64,000 bases of DNA from Lotus japonicus (Eukaryota; Streptophyta; Magnoliopsida; Fabales; Fabaceae): positions 30,013,158 through 30,077,157 of the forward strand of contig NC_080042.1 in assembly GCF_012489685.1 (NCBI RefSeq), written 5' to 3'. The notes beneath the pieces are model-generated. The model had not been told where the DNA came from and did not search any database. It saw nothing but the letters and a program-made list of their open reading frames with translations. The first letter of the stretch is position 1, and each line of letters begins with the position of its first letter. Positions 25,001 to 37,378 of this stretch are shown here, piece by piece. Made by a program: the position numbers and the translations under genes.

Positions 25001-25798
25001 TATGGAATATGTAACCCTAGGATGTTATCCCTAGCTATAAGCCTAAGTGTCTATTCTATTATCTGTATCTATCGATGTTATTATTTACATAATTCTTTGG
25101 AGTTGACCCTCGCGTCTTCTGTGTGTGCTTTGGCGGACAAACGCCCTTTGTCAGATGTCCACGGCGGACTAGATCATGATGGTTCACCCTTCGGGGGGAA
25201 CTAGAGTTGAGATAGTGGAACTGGAGCGCATCGCGGTAGCGAGAGGAGGACGAATGGTGTACTTAGACTAGGTCGTTCTGAATTCAGATTCGGACGACGA
25301 TCATGCTAGCATGTAGGTTTTAGTGCTGGTGTGAGCTCCTCGAGATGGGATTAGTGTAGGAGTAGAGTCTTAGCTCTGAACATCATTTGTTTTCTTTGGG
25401 GACAGGGTAGTTTCCCACCTATAGCTTTTTGTGTGGTTTCTTTACAGGAATCACAGAGAGTTGGTTGGACTTAGGAGGTCTTGTTTCAGGCCGATGGGCC
25501 AGCTTATTCTCAGTTTGAGGGATGGTGTTGCGGACACTTCACCTTTACTTTCAGTCTGTACATATTGCCTTCGGGCGCTACACTTTTCTTTCCGTCACTG
25601 GAGGTTACTCGTGACGAGGTTGTTACTTACAGCGGGGACTGTATTATATATTGTGCATTAGTTCTGTTGTTTTTCGCTTTTGGGTTTTATTTAATTCAGT
25701 CTTGTCTTAGTTATTATCGAAAAAAAAATATTCACGTTTTTCCGCATTAAGTTTATTTTTGGTTACTAAAGTGACGCCACCGAAATCGGGGTGTTACA
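22051..25798 (+). repeat. Element B 3' LTR (3748 bp)
   Basis: TGTAAAACCCAAG to CGGGGTGTTACA, followed directly by CCTTA. See the 5' copy. Confidence 0.95.
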
Positions 25799-27212
25799 CC
25801 TTATACCCTGAATCACATTCTGGATGATCTCATGGTCATCCTGCTCATCTTCCTCTTCCTCAAGAATAATTTTTCGTCTCTTAGCCAGATTCATGTCATC
25901 ATCTTCAGTCTCCTCACTTGAGGAGTCTTCCCATGAGTCTTCTGAGCTTTCAGAATCAGAATCTTGTTGTGGTTGAGCTGAGGTTCTCTTCGGAGGCCTT
26001 TCAGGAGAGAGTTTCCTGATGATCACAGTCTTGGATGCAGCTTTCTTCTTTGCAGGTTCCTCTATCAGAATCCCTTTGCCCTTAGGATCTGAGGGCTTGC
26101 TGCTTGTTGTTCTCCTTGATTTCCTGGTTGCCAACTTAGGAGGACTTTCAGGAAGTGTGTTGACAAATTCTGCAAGAGTGATAGGATCTCCTTGTCTTCT
26201 GAGCATCCGCACATACTCCAGAATACATGCTGGATTGTCCTTCTTGGACCAAATAGGAAAATCATCAATGGGGTAGTTCCTCTGACGCACCTCATCAGAA
26301 GTGTCTTCTCTGGGAGCCACTTGAATTTTCTCAATGATCTGCATCTTCTTCAACTTTGTGCCATTGAGAGCATCACCGATACTCATGGCCAGATCTTCAT
26401 GAAGTCCAAGGTCTGATAGAGTGTTCACAAGCTTATTTTGGACGAAGATATCTGACAGCAGCCTTCCATACGGAATGTAAGAGATGAACCGCTTGTTCTC
26501 AGAACCAGTTGTGGTCCTTGATTTCTCAACACATTCCTTCAGATAATTGAAGAGCAGGAATGGCAGGCATATAGGCTCACCTATTGAAATGTAGTACATG
26601 ATTACCTTCTGAGTTGCATTCAGGTAATCTGTTCCTCCAGTTCTGGGGTGAATGCAGTGCATGAAGATCTTCTGCCAAATCTTCATCTGAGACTTCAAGT
26701 CCTTACTGTTATATTTGGTTTTCTCGTAAGACCAGTTGTCATAGAGCGCCTTGTTGACAACAGTCCTCATCCCAGCAACATTTGCCTCAACATTTTTAAT
26801 CCTTTTTCCCTGCTGGAACTCCATACCCAGCAGCTTTGCAATAGATTCTTCAGAGATCACAATTTTCTTGTCCATTACATGGGAGACGACGTAGTAGTCG
26901 TTGCAGACTGCGTTCTTCCAGAACTCAACAACCAACTTGTGATAGATCGGACCACAGAGCCTGTTGAAGTAGCCAGACCAACCTTGCAAGTTAACTTGGT
27001 CCCTAATGTCAAACCCATGTTGAGCCAGATTATCAAAATCAACTCTTGCTTCACAGCACACATTCAGTTCTTCCACTTTCTTGGCACAAGTGACTACATT
27101 TGGTGCATTCAGAATCTTCTGTGCTTCTTCAAATCTTTGATTCTCTTGATCTTCAGCGGTTTGTTTGGAAGAAGCAGAAACATTTACCTTGGGTTTCCTT
27201 GATTTGCCCATG
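25799..27212 (-). pseudogene. Element C env-like gene, N-terminal part (split by B)
   Basis: The start at 27212 (MGKSRKPKVNV) is preferred; an in-frame ATG at 27292 would add 27 residues. The globular domain spans roughly residues 40-330, with blocks RVDFDNLAQHGFD, GWSGYFNRL, VISEESIAKLLG, YIPYGRLLSDIF and FPIWSKKDNP. It is homologous to the G gene and to the 'putative plant transposon protein' family annotated in legume genomes (recalled, not searched). A basic then strongly acidic tail follows (LEEEEDEQDDHE) up to the insertion point. No stop or frameshift was seen. In C the gene begins 424 bases after the end of RNase H, as SIRE env-like genes do. Its role is unknown. Confidence 0.82.
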
Positions 27213-27636
27213 ATTTTCAAGGAATGAGGTTTAGGGTTCAGAGAGAAAGGGGAAATGTTGGAGGGAGGAGTATGAATGAATGCAATGCACACGAATAGTT
27301 TTAAAACCGTAAGTGTAAGTGAGTGGGAGATCGTGTGTGACAGTGCATATAGTGGGTTTAATGGTAACCGTTGACAGTTTTAAGAAATTAAAAGCAATAT
27401 CAACGGTTATAAAATAGATAGCCTGAAAATAGCGTAGTAGAGGAGAGTAGACATCATCATTATAGCAGATATACCACGCGACTCAAGGAACTATGTCACA
27501 AATGAAGTGACACGTGTATTGTTGCTAACCACAGAAGTTTAACCGGTGGGTTAAGTACTTCTGATCGAGTAACTTCCGAACGAGGTAACATCTGATGACT
27601 TCAGAGGTACCATAGTCAGAAGTTCTGAAGGAAACC
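27213..27636 (-). other. Element C pol-env spacer
   Basis: Non-coding. It resembles the spacer of G at 6289-6622. It could host the splice acceptor or internal start needed to express the env-like gene; nothing decisive was seen. Confidence 0.55.
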
Positions 27637-30600
27637 TTACTCTGGACAAAAGTCCATGTTCAGATTTTCAAGAATGAATAAAAACCTATCTTCTGCCAAG
27701 GGCTTAGTAAAAATATCTGCCCACTGATGGTCAGTATCAACATACTCTAATGATAGAGTGCCCTTCTGAACATGATCAAGAATATAATGATACTTTACCT
27801 CTATATGCTTTGCTCTTGAGTGAAGAATGGGGTTCTTGCTGAGTGAGATAGCCGCTGTGTTGTCACAGTAGATAGGAACCTTCTTCATAGACAAACCATA
27901 GTCCTCCAGATGATTCTTCATCCATATGGTTTGTGTACAGCATGTGGCAGCTAAGACATATTCTGCTTCAGCAGTTGATAGAGCAATTGTGTTCTGTCTT
28001 TTGCTTGACCATGTGACAAGATTAGATCCAAGAAAATGGCAGCTTCCAGAAGTGCTTTTCCTTTCCACTCTATCTCCAGCAAAGTCAGCATCACAAAAAC
28101 CTGAAAGTGTATACTCTGATGTTTTTCTATACATCAAGCCAAGGTTAGTGGTTCCTTTCAGATATTTGAGGATCCTCTTAACAGCAGTTAAGTGAGTCTC
28201 TCTAGGATCTGATTGGAATCTAGCACAGAGATGCACACTAAACAATATATCAGGTCTAGAGGCAGTTAAGTAAAGAAGAGAGCCTATCATTCCACGATAG
28301 AGCTTCTGAAAAACCTTAGAGGAAACTTCCTCTTTCTCAAGTATGCATGTTGGATGCATTGGAGTCTTTGAGATGTTGCAGTCACTCATGTTGAACTTCT
28401 TCAGCAGTTCCAGGGTGTACTTCTTCTGATGGATATAGGTGACTCCTGGTCGTTGATCTATTTGAATTCCCAGGAAGTATTTAAGCTCTCCCATCATGCT
28501 CATTTCAAATTCAGCCTGCATTAGCTTAGAAAATTCCTTGCACAAGGAGGGATTAGCAGAACCAAAAATGATATCATCAACATAAATCTGAACTATAAGA
28601 ATGTCATTCTTATAGGTTCTGCAGAAAAGAGTATTGTCACCTTTACCCCTTACAAACTCATTCTGTAGAAGAAAGGAGCTGAGCCTTTCGTACCATGCTC
28701 TGGGAGCTTGTTTCAATCCGTAGAGTGACTTCTTGAGCTTGTAGACATGCTCTGGGTGTTTGTCATTTTCAAAACCAGGAGGTTGCTTGACATACACTTC
28801 TTCTGAAATGTAGCCATTGAGGAAGGCACTCTTGACGTCCATCTGATGGAGAATGATGTTGTGATTTACTGAGAAGGAAATCAGTAGCCTTATAGCTTCA
28901 AGCCTTGCTACAGGAGCAAAGGTCTCAGCGTAATCAATTCCCTCTTGTTGACTGTAGCCTTGAGCCACCAGTCTTGCTTTGTTTCTTGTTACTTCTCCTT
29001 TTTCATTTAGCTTGTTTCTGAATACCCATTTGGTTCCTATGACATGGAAACCCTTGGGTCTTGGCATTAAGGTCCACACATCATTCTTGGTGAACTGATC
29101 TAGCTCTTCTTGCATTGCTTGAATCCAGCCTTTGTCTTCAAGAGCTTCATCAACTGATTTCGGCTCAATGAGAGACACAAATCCCTTCAGACTCAGAAGA
29201 GTCTCTTCTGAAGGTTTGAGCATAGACCTGGTTCTGACGGGAGCATCTTTGTTGCCAATGATCAGTTCTTCTGGATGAGAAGCAACTATTCTTTTCTTCT
29301 TCTGAAGTTGATCAGAAGTTGTTGGAACATCTTCAGATGCTTATGCCTCTGGAGCAGCATCCTCTGGGCTTTTCGTTGGTTGATTTGCTTCTGAACAATC
29401 AATGCTTAAATCTGCAAATCTTTCAAACAGCTTTGACTTTTCTGAGCCAAGCTTATCATCAAATCTAATCTGGATAGATTCCTCAACAGTTTGATGAATA
29501 ATATTATAAATTCTAAAACCTTTAGATCTTTCAGAATAACCAAGAAAATAACATTTTAAAGCTTTAGAGTCGAATTTACCCAATTGCTCCTTGGTGTTAA
29601 GCATGTAGCAACAGCTTCCAAAAGGATGGAAGTAAGAGATATCAGGTTGCCTTCCTTTGCATAGCTCATAAGGAGTTTTCTCCAGAATTGGTCTAATGGA
29701 AATTCTGTTCTGGATGTAGCATGCAGTGTTGATTGCTTCTGCCCAGAAGTGCTTGGCCATACTTGATTCTTGCATCATGGTGCGAGCCATCTCCTGAAGA
29801 GTTCTATTCTTTCTTTCAACTACTCCATTTTGTTGAGGAGTGCGAGGACAAGAGAAATTATGAGAGATTCCTTGAGAGTTGAATAATTCTTCAAAAGCTT
29901 TGTTCTCAAATTCTCCACCATGGTCACTTCTGACAGTAATCACAGAAGATTGAAACTCCTTCTGAACTTGGGTAATGAAGTTGGTAAACACAGTATGTGT
30001 TTCATCTTTGTGCCTTAGGAACTTTACCCATGTCCACCTGCTATAGTCATCTACAATAACTAACCCATACTTCTTTCCTCCAATGGATTCAGTTTTCACT
30101 GGTCCAAAAAGATCAATGTGAAGTAGCTCAAGGGGCCTTGTTGTAGATACCACATTCTTTGCTTTAAAAGGCTTCTTGGTGAATTTTCCCTTCTGACAAG
30201 CTTCACACAGAGCCTCTGATGAGTACTTCAGACGAGGCAATCCTCTGACGAGATTTAGCTTGATAAGTTGAGAGATTTTTCTGAGACTTGCATGTCCTAG
30301 ACGTCTGTGCCAGATCCATTGCTCATCATTAACTGACATGAGACACTTGACCTTCTGAGATAGCAGTTCAGAGGATCTGATTTTGTAAATATCATTTTTC
30401 CTCTTCCCAGAAAATAAAACAGATCCATCTGTTTGACTAACAGCTTTGCATCCAGTTTGATTGAAGATCACATCGTAACCTTTGTCAGCAATTTGGCTTA
30501 TGGAGAGCAAGTTGTGAAATAATCCTTCCACCAGAAGTACATCATTGATAACCGGAGTTTTTCCATCTCCTATGGAACCTTTTCCAATAATTTTTCCTTT

Positions 30601-30715
30601 CTGGTTTCCTCCAAAGCCAACGTCTCCTCCTGACTTAAGCGGTGTCAGTTCTTGGAATATAGACCTTGTGCCCGTCATGTGTCGCGAGCATCCACTGTCC
30701 AGGTACTATGACAGG
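27637..30715 (-). pseudogene. Element C pol: protease, integrase, reverse transcriptase, RNase H (nearly intact)
   Basis: Order on the minus strand: protease (YLDSGCSRHMTG), GAG-pre-integrase (WHRRLGHASLRK then CEACQKGK), integrase core (DLFGPV, VIVDDYSRWTW, RSDHGGEFENKAF, TPQQNGVVERKNRTLQE), RT (WVFRNKL, MDVKSAFLNGYI, catalytic YVDDIIFG near 28560-28580) and RNase H (CDADFAGD, STAEAEYVLA, YCDNTAAI, THQ-type end) to the stop at 27637. Only two stops interrupt it: TAG at 30716-30718 just before the protease, where E has TGG, and TAA at 29341-29343 in the integrase-RT linker. The pol frame is +1 relative to gag, the same as in E. Confidence 0.92.
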
Positions 30716-32506
30716 TGTCTTAACTGAGCTGCATAAGATGTCTGCAACAGGAATAATTTTTGTCTTAGGTACCCATATCTTGGGTCCTTTCTTGTTAGTT
30801 TTCCCAGAAGTTCTTGGAACTTTGGGTGCAACAGGAGGATAATGCATAGGAACCTGAGTATAGTATCTAGACATGTCAAGTTTGAATTTTCCTTTTGGTT
30901 TTACTACCTTTGGTGTAACCTTTTCTGGGATGATAGTGCCAGCTGGAACGAAATGCTCATGCAAAGGTTTGCGTTTGGGCTCAGATGACTCATCTTTCAT
31001 GGATTGAAAGTAGCCAAGGCCACTGTTCCCATTTCTGCTCATGCCATAGATCATTGAAGCCATAAGACTTCTGTCTATGCCCTTTGCAAGGAACTTTTGA
31101 AACGCTTTCTCATATTTTGTCTCATACTTAACATCCGATGATGCAAGTTGATCTTCTAGCACATCATTTTTAGCACGAAGAACAGCATTGTCATTAACAA
31201 GAATATAGTTTTCATCCATGAGTTCAGAGACTGACTTCTCATGAACTTCTGAAGAACTGGTTTTAACAGCATATTTCTTTTTAAGCTCTTTATGCTTATT
31301 TAGCAAAATATCATGTTTCTTCATTATTTCAGATAAAGCAGTTCTTAGCTCAGATAGAGAAAAGTCAGAGAATACCTCATCATCATTCTCAGAGTCTGAA
31401 TCATCTTCTGAAGCTTCAGTACCTCTGCTAGTGGTAGCCATTAGAGCCTCCACAGCTTCATCTTCTTCTGACTCAGCTTCATCAGAATCAGTTGCATCAA
31501 AGGTTATGAGAGCTTTCTTCTTGAAGACTTTTCTTGGTCTCTTATCCTTCTTAAGCTTGGGACAGTCACTCTTGTAGTGCCCAGATTCCTTGCACTCGAA
31601 GCAAGTGACTTCCTTTCCAGATGACTTCTTCTGACCAGATGAAGATTCATATCTTCCTGAACTTTTCTTTGGTCCTTTGCCTTTGCTATGTCTGTTCTTC
31701 CAGAGTTTGTTTAACCTCTTTGTGAAAAGAGACAGCTCTTCATCATCAGACGCATCTGATTGCTCTTCAGATGAATTTTCCTCTTCTGCCTAATAGGCTT
31801 TTGCTTTGTCAGACTTTGACTTAAGAGCAATAGACTTGTCTTTCTTTTGAGGCTTGTCTCCTTTGAGTTCAATCTCATGACTTCTGAGGTGACTCACGAG
31901 CTCTTCTTACTTCAACGAGTTCAAATTCCTGGAGAGTTTCAAGGCAGTGACAAAAGCTCTCCACTCCTTAGGCAAACTTCTGATAATCTTCTTGACATGA
32001 TCACCAGTAGAATAGCCCTTATTTAGCACTCTGATTCCAGCAATCAGAGTTTGAAACCTTGAGTACATCTCCTCAATGGTTTCACCAGATTCCATCTTAA
32101 ACTGCTCATATTGTTGTATGAGAGCAAGAGCCTTGGTTTCCTTGACCTCTTCATTTCCTTCATGCGTCATGACCAAGGAGTCAAAGATGGATTTAGCAGT
32201 TTCTTTGTCAGAGATCTTCTCATACTCAATATATGATATTGAGCTGAATAGCATAGACTTCGCCTTGTGATGATCCTTGAAACGCTTCTTCTGAGCGTCA
32301 GTCATTTCAGAACGAGGGATCTTCACTCCTGAAGCATCTACTGGATCAGTATAGCCTTCAATGACCATATCCCAGAGATCTGGGTCAGTGCCAAGGAAAT
32401 AACATTCTATTTTATCTTTCCAGTACTCAAACTTTTCACCATCAAAGATTGGTGCTCTGAGTTGATTGTTGTTGTTGTTGTCAGCGGAAGTATTTGCTTG
32501 GGCCAT
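30635..32506 (-). pseudogene. Element C gag
   Basis: The start at 32506 (MAQANTSADN) follows a short leader after the primer site. The capsid (FDGEKFEYWKDKIECYF, MTHEGNEEVKETKAL, IRSLPKEWRAF) is followed by knuckle CFECKESGHYKSDC near 31580, an acidic stretch and a coiled coil (31370-31150). The C-terminal block (KGPKIWVPKTKIIPVADIL) overlaps the protease in another frame and ends at 30635. Stops at 31907-31909 (TAA) and 31790-31792 (TAG, where E has CAG) break one otherwise continuous frame. Confidence 0.88.
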
Positions 32507-32568
32507 TTTGTTTTTCACACAAGGTTCTGGATCACTGAACACTGTTAGGTGTTAAAATCAGAACCGGA

Positions 32569-32580
32569 GCTCTGATGCCA
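32569..32580 (-). other. Element C primer-binding site
   Basis: The minus strand reads TGGCATCAGAGC, two bases from the LTR; the same one-base variant of the tRNA-Met complement as in A. Confidence 0.88.
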
Positions 32581-32582
32581 AT

Positions 32583-33824
32583 TGAAGGTGCGAAAAACAC
32601 TAGAAAGGGGGGGTTTGAATAGAGTTTTTGAATCACGGGTATATTTTTAAGCTTTTTCAAAACTCAAAGATAAAAACTAAGTGCTGAATGATAGGAAGTA
32701 AAGCACGCAAGTATTTTATCCTGGTTCACTTGAGATAAAAGCTCAAGCTAATCCAGTCCACCTGTGACGGTGATTTCTTCCTTCTTCTGATGAAGGCAAT
32801 CCACTAATATCAATGAGTGTTACAACTGCACTTTGCAACCTGCTAAGTGACTAACAATACACTGATTTTCACACTAGTATTCTCTTAAGAAGCTGATCTA
32901 CCGATCCTCTTAAGACTAGCTTACAACTGAATCAGCCTTGATTCAGTCCTCTCAAGATCCTACCAACCTTGGTCTCTTGATGAACTTTACAATGTGATGT
33001 AAAAGGTTTCGGGTTTACAATAAGTGCTTCTAACAAGCGAATAGTAAACTCAGAAGTTTAAGAACAGTGAAGAAATAATGCTAAGAGTATGGTTCGTATG
33101 TGTTGAATATTTTCAGCAAAGTTTCTTAGCCTCTTTCTTCTTTCTTCAGCCTTTATATACTCCAAGACTTGTGATGTAGCCGTTGCTAGGGTTTTATCCG
33201 TTGGAGTGGCAATTCTGTAATATCAGACTGCTAGGCTGTACAAGGTAAGTGGCGGACAGACTGAGACTTGTACCACGTTGTACTGTGATAGCGACCTGTC
33301 CTTTCACCAGTTGACTTGTGATGAAGGAGCTTCAGATGAACGTTGATGAAGCTTCTGATCATCGTCAGATTGAAGCTTGGATTCTTCTGACCTTGCAACT
33401 TCTGTTACTGAACAAGTTCCTCAGATCTTCTGAACGTCAGAGCTAGAATAGCTTGGGTCTTCAGAACCAACTTCTTGCAAGTCTTCAGAACTTGAGTCTT
33501 CTGCTTCTGGACCGTTCCACTGGAACATCTGGTCTTCAGAACTTCTGACTTGAGTTCTTCAGAACTTCTTGAAAGCTTCCATCTTCAGAACTTCTGAAGT
33601 ATTTGTCACTGTTCAGAACGAACATGGTAGAATAAGGAGCTCTCTTTTTAGTAACCCTTGGTTCTTCTTCTTCTGAACGAATAGGCTTGGGTCAGATTCA
33701 GAACCTGTTTGTCACAACTTAAAAAAGGCAAACGTTAGGGTACCACAATTGTTCATCATCACAAACCTTAATTGTAATCATAAAACCATAGAGATGCAAC
33801 CACTGATCAAACCTTGATCTTGCA
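32583..33824 (-). repeat. Element C 5' LTR (1242 bp)
   Basis: Pairs with 10555-11796 at equal length. It ends CTTGATCTTGCA where the partner has TTACA, so the outer terminus is mutated. A TATA box (minus strand GTATATAAAGG) is near 33150-33160. Confidence 0.93.
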
Positions 33825-35841
33825 GACACTACTCGAATGAATGTGGAAGGAGGTTGTGTGCTGGAAGTGCCAGAAACCAGGACATGTTGAGAGAAACTGC
33901 CCTGATGCTACTAAGGTCGAGCCAGTACTGAATGCTGCCAGGGGAAAGCGACCTTCTGCTCCAGGTCGTGTGTTTGCAATGTCTGGGGAACAAGCTGCTG
34001 TGACTGATGATCTTATCCAGGGTACGTGTGTTATCGCTGGAACTTCTTTAATGGTGTTATTTGATTCTGGGGCTACACACTCATTCATTGCTGAGGAGTG
34101 TGTGAAAAAGTTAGGATTGCTAACTGCTGATTTACCATTCGATTTGGTGGTGACGACCCCTGCCGCCGATCGATTAGTTACGCGCACGGCATGCTTGCAA
34201 TGTCCGTTGATTTATGAGGATCGGAAGTTCTTTGCGAACCTCGTCTGTTTAGGGCTTAAAGAGCTCGATGTGATTCTGGGGATGGACTGGTTGGCACAGT
34301 ATCACGTTCTGTTGGATTGTGCTAATAAGGTCGTAGTCTTTCCGGATTCTGGCGTTACGGATTACTTGAATTCGTACAATTTGGGAAGGGGTTCACCAGC
34401 ATTCGTGAACTCTATCGTAGCTGAGGCGAAGAACGACGACGACGTACGCAACATTTTGGTGGTGCAAGATTTTGTGGATGTACTTCTAGAGGATGTACCT
34501 GGATTACCGCCAGTGAGAGAAACAGAATTCTCTATTGATATTATGCCCGTTACAGGACCAATATCAATGGCGCCTTATCGGATGGCACCAGCAGAGTTAG
34601 CAAAACAGTTGGAGGATCTCACTTCCAAAGGATTTATCCGACCAAGTGTGTCGCCATGGGGAGCACCGGTGTTGTTGGTGAAGAAGAAGGACGGAAGGTC
34701 CAGATTGTGTGTGGATTACCGACAACTCAACAAGGTGACAGTGAAGAATCGTTACCCGATGCCTCGGATAGATGATTTGATGGATCAACTTCGGGGAGCT
34801 GTTGTTTTCTTGAAGATAGACCTGAAGTCAGGGTATCACCAGATCCGTGTCAAGGAGGCTGACATACAGAAGACCGCATTCAAAACTCGATACGGGCATT
34901 ATGAGTATCTCGTGATGCCGTTTGGAGTTACAAATGCACCCGCAGTGTTTATGGACTACATGAACAGAGTGTTCAGGCCATTCCTGGACAAGTTCTTGGT
35001 GGTGTTCATTGACGATATTCTGATTTACTCGAACAGTAAAGAAGAACACGAAGAGCATTTGCGTCAAGTGCTAGGAGTATTGCGGGAGAAGGAGTTATAT
35101 GCTAACGGCTCGAAGTGTGAGTTATGGATGGAAGAGGTGAAGTTCCTAGGTCACGTCATATCAAGTCAGGGTGTGGCTGTTGACCCCAGCAAGATTGAAT
35201 CGATCATGTCATGGGAACAACCTAAGACGGCAAGCGACATCAGGAGTTTTGTTGGGTTTGTTGTCTACTATAGACGCTTCGTGAAGGATTATGCAAAGTT
35301 GACTTCACCGTTGACTCAGTTGACAAAGAAGAATCAACCTTTTGCATGGACGGAGAAATGTGATGAGAGTTTTCAGGAAATGAAGAAGCGACTGACTACT
35401 GCACCGATACTAGCCTTACCCAAGCAAGGAGAACCTTATGACGTTTATTGTGACGCTTCACATAATGGGTTGGGTTGTGTAATGATGCAGGAGAAGAAAG
35501 TGATTGCTTATGCCTCGCGACAACTGAAGATTCATGAGAAGAACTATCCTACGCATGATTTGGAGTTGGCTGCTATAGTATACGCTCTCAATATTTGGAG
35601 GCATTACCTGTATGGCAGTACGTTCACGATCTACAGTGATCACAAGAGTCTGAAGTATTTGTTCGATCAGAAAGATTTGAACATGAGACAGCGAAGATGG
35701 ATGGAATTTCTACAGGACTACGAGTTTGACCTACAGTATCATCCGGGGAAAACCAATGTTGTAGCTGACGCTCTTAGTCGAAAGGCTATGCATGTATCCT
35801 CGTTGATGGTCAAGGAGTTAGAACTGCTGGAGGCGTTCTGA
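33825..35841 (+). pseudogene. Element D pol, first part: knuckle 2, protease, reverse transcriptase, RNase H
   Basis: Resumes D after C. Bases 33825-33841 finish knuckle 1 (H..NEC); then, one base out of frame, comes knuckle 2 [14 protein letters not shown]. Next are protease ([14 protein letters not shown]), RT ([36 protein letters not shown], catalytic [13 protein letters not shown] near 35010-35040) and RNase H ([44 protein letters not shown]). The frame from 33841 is clean for 666 codons. The TGA at 35839-35841 lies in EAF-stop-DLSLDV, where Arg (CGA) is expected. Apart from that and the frameshift, all catalytic motifs look intact. Confidence 0.92.
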
Positions 35842-37341
35842 GATCTGAGTTTGGATGTGAAGATAGCTCCAGGGAAGCTTAGCTTCGGGATGGTGACGGT
35901 GTCGAGTGGACTCTTGGATGAGATCAAATTGAAGCAAGAGACCGATGAAGGATTACTTGAGTGGCGCGAACTAGTTACTCAAGGGAAGGCACCGGAGTTT
36001 GCTATCGGAAACAATAACATACTGCGTTGCAAGGGACGAGTTTGTGTACCCAATGACGCAGCTATGCGAAGATTAATCTTGGATGAAGGTCACAAGAGTA
36101 GGTTGAGCATTCATCCGGGGATGATCAAGATGTATCAAGACCTGAAACTTCATTTCTGGTGGCCCGGGATGAAGAAACAAGTAGCTGAGTATGTGTCGAC
36201 ATGCTTGACTTGTCAGAAGGCTAAGGTGGAACATCAGAAGCCAGCAGGAAAACTACAGTCGTTGGATGTTCCGGAGTGGAAATGGGATAGCATATCTATG
36301 GACTTCGTGACGGCGTTACCCCTAACGCGAAGGAGATTTGATGGAATTTGGGTAGTGGTTGATCGACTGACGAAGACCGCTCACTTCGTGCCGATCAATC
36401 TGAACTACAAGATGGAGAGACTAGCAGAAATCTACATTGCAGAGATTGTTCGTCTGCATGGGATACCATCTAGTATTGTGTCGGACAGAGACCCGAGGTT
36501 TACCTCACGTTTCTGGGGAGCTTTGCAACAAGCTTTGGGAACCAAGCTGAGATTGAGTTCCGCTTATCATCCACAGATGGATGGGCAAACCGAAAGAACT
36601 ATTCAATCCTTGGAGGATTTGCTAAGAGCTTGTGTGCTAGATCATAAAGGAAGTTGGGATGAGTTGTTACCGCTGATTGAGTTCACCTACAACAACAGCT
36701 TTCATGCGAGCATCGGGATGGCACCTTATGAAGCTTTGTATGGTCGGAGGTGTCGGACGCCTTTATGCTGGCATCAAGATGGGGAGAACTTAGTGATTGG
36801 ACCCGAGCTGGTTCAGCAAACTACTGAAGAAGTAAAGCGAATCCAAGAAAAGATGAGGATCTCGCAGAGTCGTCAGAAGAGTTACGCTGACAATCGAAGG
36901 AAAGAGCTAAAATTTCAAGCTGGAGATCATGTCTTCTTACGGGTTACCCCGATGACGGGTGTCGGAAGGGCGATCAAGTCTAAGAAGCTTACTCCAAAGT
37001 TCATTGGACCGTACCAGATAACGGAACGAGTTGGGCCAGTGGCATATAGGATTGCGTTGCCGCCTTTCCTATCCAATATCCATGATGTACTTCATGTGTC
37101 ACAGTTGCGGAAATACATGGCTGACGATTCTCATGTTCTTGAACCTGACGACATTCAGCTAAAGGATGATCTGACGATGGTGATGCCGCCCATCAAGATT
37201 GTCGACAAGAGTACCAAACGTCTGAGGAACAAGGAGGTGTCCTTGGTGAAGGTCGTTTGGAATCAAGCGACAGGCGATGCCACATGGGAACTAGAGAATA
37301 AGATGCGGGAGTCACATCCCGATTTGTTTGTAAACCCTTAA
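35842..37341 (+). pseudogene. Element D pol, second part: integrase with C-terminal chromodomain-like segment
   Basis: Same frame as the preceding part. An HHCC zinc region (H at SRLSIHPGM, then CLTCQKAKVEHQKP) leads to the integrase core D-D-E (MDFVTALPLTRRRFDG, IVSDRDPRFTSRFW, HPQMDGQTERTIQ). A GPY/F-type block (FIGPYQITERVGPVAYRI) and the tail (PIKIVDKSTKRLRNKEV, LVKVVWNQATGDATWELE) follow, ending FVNP at 37341. The tail is typical of Del/Tekay chromoviruses, where it targets insertion to heterochromatin. No further break was seen. Confidence 0.92.
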
Positions 37342-37364
37342 GTTTCGAGGGCGAAACTATTTTT

Positions 37365-37375
37365 AAGGGGGGTGG
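37365..37375 (+). other. Element D polypurine tract
   Basis: AAGGGGGGTGG after the gypsy block TTTCGAGGGCGAAACT, just before the LTR at 37379. Confidence 0.85.
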
Positions 37376-37378
37376 TAT

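Larger units (their letters stand above)
14758..25798 (+). mobile_element. Element B: non-autonomous gypsy-type element with 3.75-kb LTRs and a gag-only frame
   Basis: LTRs at 14758-18530 and 22051-25798, tRNA-Met primer site, one zinc-knuckle protein, about 2.1 kb without recognisable pol, a remnant of the integrase C-terminus, and a polypurine tract. LTR ends (TGTAA...GTTACA) and internal ends match the style of chromovirus D. It lacks protease, RT, RNase H and integrase core, so any movement needed enzymes from a relative. The LTRs differ at about two dozen positions plus a few indels by eye, the lowest divergence of the nested set. It fits the 'terminal repeat with gag' class. Confidence 0.9.
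10555..33824 (-). mobile_element. Element C: SIRE-lineage copia retrotransposon with env-like gene, interrupted by B
   Basis: Minus-strand element with two 1242-bp LTRs (32583-33824 and 10555-11796), tRNA-Met primer site, gag, pol, env-like gene, a further small frame, and polypurine tract. It is inserted in D gag between GACAT (10550-10554) and GACAC (33825-33829), a five-base target duplication with one mismatch. The LTRs differ at roughly a dozen positions by eye. Without B it would be about 12.2 kb. Confidence 0.93.

Noticed and set aside
26648..27202. 184-residue plus-strand frame
   Set aside because: Antisense shadow of the C env-like gene.
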